A stretch of DNA of 7,278 bases from Deltaproteobacteria bacterium (GTDB taxonomy: Bacteria > Myxococcota > Polyangia > Polyangiales > B10-G4), in contig JAFDCW010000208.1 in the NCBI GenBank assembly GCA_019312705.1, positions 1-7,278 of the forward strand. The letters run 5' to 3'. Both the position numbers and the translations under genes were made by a program. Positions 5,582-7,278 of the stretch are shown here, piece by piece. The stretch's first letter is position 1; each line of letters opens with the position of its first letter. A model generated the notes under the pieces. The model was not told the origin of the DNA. It saw only the letters and a list, made by a program, of their open reading frames with translations, and ran no database searches.

Positions 5582-6817
5582 CTAGGGGGGGCAGCGGGTG
5601 CGTAGACAGGCCGCCACCTCTTCGGAGCACTCGCGCATGACGCACTCGATGCTGCCGCAGGTGATGAACTCGGTTATCGCGCAGTTGACGAACTGATCGA
5701 TCATGAACGCGACGTCGGGGCAGGTCCTCGCAGTGCATGAGCCGATGCAGCTGATGCTGAAGCTCGGGGGGGTGCCGCCGAAGTTGATGCAGCCGAGGGT
5801 GCAGGTGAGCACTTCGCCGCAGGTAATGGTCTCGCAGGTGCCGCAGTCTGCCGCGCAGTTGATGCAGGTCTCGAACCCGCCCGCCGCCTCGCAGACGCCG
5901 TTTCCGCAGAACGAGCAGACGCCGCAGTCCCGGCTGCAGCTCGAGCAATCTTCGGTGACCTCGCAGCGACCGTCACCGCAGCCGCGGCAGATGCCGCAGT
6001 CCGTCGGGCAGGTGAAACAGTCTTCACTGGTCATGTTGCAGGTTCCGTCGCCGCAGCTGTCGCACTCGCCGCAGTCGGGGGTGCAGGTGAGGCAATCCTC
6101 GCCGAGCTCCGGCTCGCAGTAACCGTTCTCGCAAGTCATGCAGCGGCCACAGTCGCCGGGGCAGCTCGAGCATGTCTCGGTACCCTCGCAGCGACCATCA
6201 CCGCAGGCGATGCAGAGGCCACAGTCCGTGGGACACGTCGTGCAATCTTCGCTGGGGCTGCAAGTGGCGTCACCGCAGGTCTCACAGAGGCCGCAGTCCA
6301 TGGGGCACGAGGTGCAGTCCTCGATGCCCGCGCAGGTCCCATCACCGCAGGTCTCACAGAGGCCGCAGTCGGTGGGGCAGGAGAAGCAGGTCTCGGTCTC
6401 GGAGCAGAGCATGTCGCCGCACGTGTCGCAGATGCCGCAGTCTGTCGGGCAGCTCCCGCAGTTTTCTCCTGGAGCGCACATTCCGTCGCCGCAGGTTTCG
6501 CAGATGCCGCAGTCTGTGGGGCAGCTGCTGCAGGACTCGTCGTCGCCGCAGACGCGGTCGCCACAGCCCGCGCACGGGCCGCAGTCTGTTGGGCAGGTCG
6601 CGCAGTTTTCTCCTGGAGCGCACATTCCGTCGCCGCAGCCGATGCTGCTGTCGACCCCCGAATCGCGCCGCGAGCTGTCGATCGACGAGTCCACGGACGA
6701 GTCCACCGACGAGTCCACCGTCGGGTCGTCGGCGCCGCCGAGGGTCGACCGTCCACACCCACCGAGGAGCGCGAAGGCGAGGCCGACGCCAATGAGCGCT
6801 GCTGTCGTGTGCTTCAT
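5582..6817 (-). CDS. Cys-rich repeat lipoprotein (eleven six-Cys repeats plus Cys-rich C-terminal domain)
   Basis: From the ATG at 6817 the product has 411 residues. A lipoprotein signal (MKHTTAALIGVGLAFALLGG) ends at Cys21; the following Gly-Arg suggests outer-membrane delivery. Residues about 34-59 form a flexible Asp-Ser linker (DSSVDSSVDSSIDSS). Residues 61-328 are eleven repeats, consensus CGDGxCxxxEDCxxCPTDCGxC, with Cys spacing C-x4-C-x5-C-x2-C-x3-C-x2-C-x2. Seven units are exactly 24 residues; units 8 and 9 carry insertions of two and one residue. Residues 329-411 form a distinct domain with 12 more Cys and spaced C-x4-C pairs, a type of tail seen in myxobacterial secreted proteins. 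There are 79 Cys in all, about 19% of residues, which implies extensive disulfide bonding outside the cytoplasm. The conserved Asp/Glu could bind metal, but that is inference. A TTG (6832) and an ATG (6823) lie upstream in frame; a Shine-Dalgarno selects 6817. No function is known to me. Confidence 0.9.
   Translation of the reverse strand: MKHTTAALIGVGLAFALLGGCGRSTLGGADDPTVDSSVDSSVDSSIDSSRRDSGVDSSIGCGDGMCAPGENCATCPTDCGPCAGCGDRVCGDDESCSSCPTDCGICETCGDGMCAPGENCGSCPTDCGICDTCGDMLCSETETCFSCPTDCGLCETCGDGTCAGIEDCTSCPMDCGLCETCGDATCSPSEDCTTCPTDCGLCIACGDGRCEGTETCSSCPGDCGRCMTCENGYCEPELGEDCLTCTPDCGECDSCGDGTCNMTSEDCFTCPTDCGICRGCGDGRCEVTEDCSSCSRDCGVCSFCGNGVCEAAGGFETCINCAADCGTCETITCGEVLTCTLGCINFGGTPPSFSISCIGSCTARTCPDVAFMIDQFVNCAITEFITCGSIECVMRECSEEVAACLRTRCPP
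5834..6637 (-). repeat. 72-bp-period tandem repeat array in the Cys-rich lipoprotein
   Basis: The eleven protein repeats correspond to a DNA array with a 72-base period, preserved exactly through the first seven units (6637 down to about 6134) and shifted by 6 and 3 bases later. A 38-base stretch is identical at 6457-6494 and 6601-6638, exactly two periods apart. A 29-base stretch is identical at 6270-6298 and 6342-6370, exactly one period apart. The units toward the gene's 3' end (units 8 and 11) are more divergent. Confidence 0.9.
6684..6719 (-). repeat. 12-bp minisatellite encoding the Asp-Ser linker
   Basis: Three tandem copies of GACGAGTCCACC, read on the plus strand, lie at 6684-6695 (last base G), 6696-6707 and 6708-6719. 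On the coding strand they give VDSS/IDSS-type tetrapeptides between the lipidated Cys and the first Cys repeat. The unit is a multiple of three, so copy-number change would alter linker length without breaking the frame. Confidence 0.75.
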
Positions 6818-6823
6818 CGTCAT

Positions 6824-6830
6824 CTCCACC
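6824..6830 (-). promoter_or_regulatory. Ribosome-binding site of the Cys-rich lipoprotein gene
   Basis: On the minus strand GGTGGAG (6830 to 6824) ends six bases before the ATG at 6817. It is the clearest Shine-Dalgarno in the window and decides the start: the ATG at 6823 would have no spacing from it and the TTG at 6832 lies upstream of it. Confidence 0.65.
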
Positions 6831-7002
6831 AAGGCAAGGTCCCGAATATGGCGTGAAGTCTAGCGCAGATGGGAGGAACCGGCATGCAAGCCGCAATTCG
6901 TCGTCGCGGCCGGACAATCCACTCGAATTCGTGCGCATCGGGCCCTTTTCCTACGAACTTCTGCATCCAGGAACGGAATTGCTCTCCGAAGGCCCCGTCC
7001 AA

Positions 7003-7048
7003 GAGCGGCAGAGCGCCAAAAACTTACCGGGCGCCGGCGGCTCTGCTC
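7003..7048. repeat. Imperfect inverted repeat upstream of rfbB
   Basis: GCAGAGC (7008-7014) and GCTCTGC (7040-7046) form a perfect 7-bp stem, extended inward by GCC/GGC across a one-base bulge, with a loop of about 18 bases that begins with an A-run. It lies 38 bases before the rfbB start and could be a leader-RNA hairpin, an operator or a terminator remnant. The bases after it (TGTGCTAAAC at 7052-7061) loosely resemble an extended -10 element. The rest of the 6818-7086 gap holds nothing I can name. Confidence 0.35.
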
Positions 7049-7086
7049 AAATGTGCTAAACGCTCCCGGGAAACGGACTTACTTCG

Positions 7087-7278
7087 ATGCGCATACTCGT
7101 CACCGGCGGCGCCGGTTTCATCGGCTCGAACTTCCTCACGCGGTTCGTGCTTCGGCACCCCGAGCACGACTTCATCAATGTCGACAAGCTCACCTACGCC
7201 GCCAACCCGCACAGCCTGACCAAGGTCGCCCTCAAGCCGAACTATACGTTTGTGCACGCCGACATCGTGGACGGGGAG
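7087..7278 (+). CDS. rfbB: dTDP-glucose 4,6-dehydratase, N-terminal part (runs off right edge)
   Basis: The 64 codons from the ATG at 7087 give MRILVTGGAGFIGSNFL, the NAD-binding Rossmann motif GGAGFIG of extended short-chain dehydrogenases, followed by FINVDKLTYAANPHSL (29-44), the diagnostic RfbB/RmlB version of the second strand with the NAD-ribose-binding Asp33, and YTFVHADIVDGE at the edge. RfbB normally has about 340-360 residues, so only the cofactor-binding start is present and the YxxxK catalytic part lies outside. The enzyme converts dTDP-glucose to dTDP-4-keto-6-deoxyglucose, the entry point to dTDP-L-rhamnose and other deoxysugars for surface polysaccharide. Other rml/rfb genes may follow to the right. 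The ATG is supported by the family's usual start; the Shine-Dalgarno is weak. Confidence 0.95.
   Translation, partial: MRILVTGGAGFIGSNFLTRFVLRHPEHDFINVDKLTYAANPHSLTKVALKPNYTFVHADIVDGE

Noticed and set aside
5834..6637. Regular repeats considered as a CRISPR array
   Set aside because: The repeats are contiguous, encode a protein in one frame with conserved Cys, and have no unique spacers between identical repeats.
5703..6863. Two plus-strand ORFs (139 and 241 codons) with a repeated PQSxG-type pattern opposite the Cys-rich lipoprotein
   Set aside because: The apparent repeat is only the complement of the 72-bp array, and neither ORF has a signal peptide or ribosome-binding site. The minus-strand product has a lipobox and conserved Cys spacing.
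6875..6902. Possible ECF-sigma promoter (GGAACC ... CGTC) upstream of rfbB
   Set aside because: The spacer is 18 bases, longer than usual, and the start would leave a leader of roughly 180 bases. The match is too weak to list.
6820..7002. 60-codon minus-strand ORF in the gap before rfbB
   Set aside because: It has no recognisable motif and no convincing ribosome-binding site, and it overlaps the start and ribosome-binding region of the Cys-rich lipoprotein gene.

Overview
The window is GC-rich DNA with eight protein genes, two of which run off the ends. I recognise no RNA gene, insertion sequence, CRISPR array or prophage. Several features suggest a Myxococcota (deltaproteobacterial) genome, probably of the Polyangia type: a Hanks-type Ser/Thr kinase with a GGMGEVFL glycine loop and an HRDVSPPNIMV catalytic loop, a lipoprotein made of repeated six-cysteine units with a Cys-rich tail, a Yip1-like membrane protein, and strongly GC-biased third codon positions that create many long antisense shadow ORFs. 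This assignment is inferred from protein style; I could not run a search.

Layout. Bases 1-702 (minus) hold the N-terminal 234 codons of a Ser/Thr protein kinase that continues past the left edge. Upstream of it on the same strand, 803-1372 encodes a polytopic Yip1-like membrane protein. Divergent from that, 1441-5420 (plus) forms a probable transcription unit of four genes: an unrecognised lipoprotein, a 736-residue two-domain glycosyltransferase (GT2-like GT-A domain plus GT4-like GT-B domain), a FabZ-like hotdog-fold protein, and a YjbQ/UPF0047 protein whose GTG start overlaps the preceding stop. Bases 5421-5581 separate convergent genes and contain three small inverted repeats. Bases 5582-6817 (minus) encode a 411-residue lipoprotein with eleven six-Cys repeats of about 24 residues and a separate Cys-rich C-terminal domain. 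Bases 6818-7086 are non-coding and include one imperfect inverted repeat. From 7087 (plus) the start of rfbB (dTDP-glucose 4,6-dehydratase) runs off the right edge.

How the genes may work together. The glycosyltransferase and rfbB point to cell-surface polysaccharide synthesis (O-antigen, exopolysaccharide or glycolipid). The hotdog protein beside the glycosyltransferase could act on an acyl group, but no substrate can be read from the sequence. The two lipoproteins are predicted to sit in the outer membrane. No defence system or mobile element is visible. The most unusual items are the Cys-repeat lipoprotein with signs of recent repeat homogenisation, a perfect hairpin directly abutting the glycosyltransferase start codon, and a possible near-leaderless promoter for the kinase.
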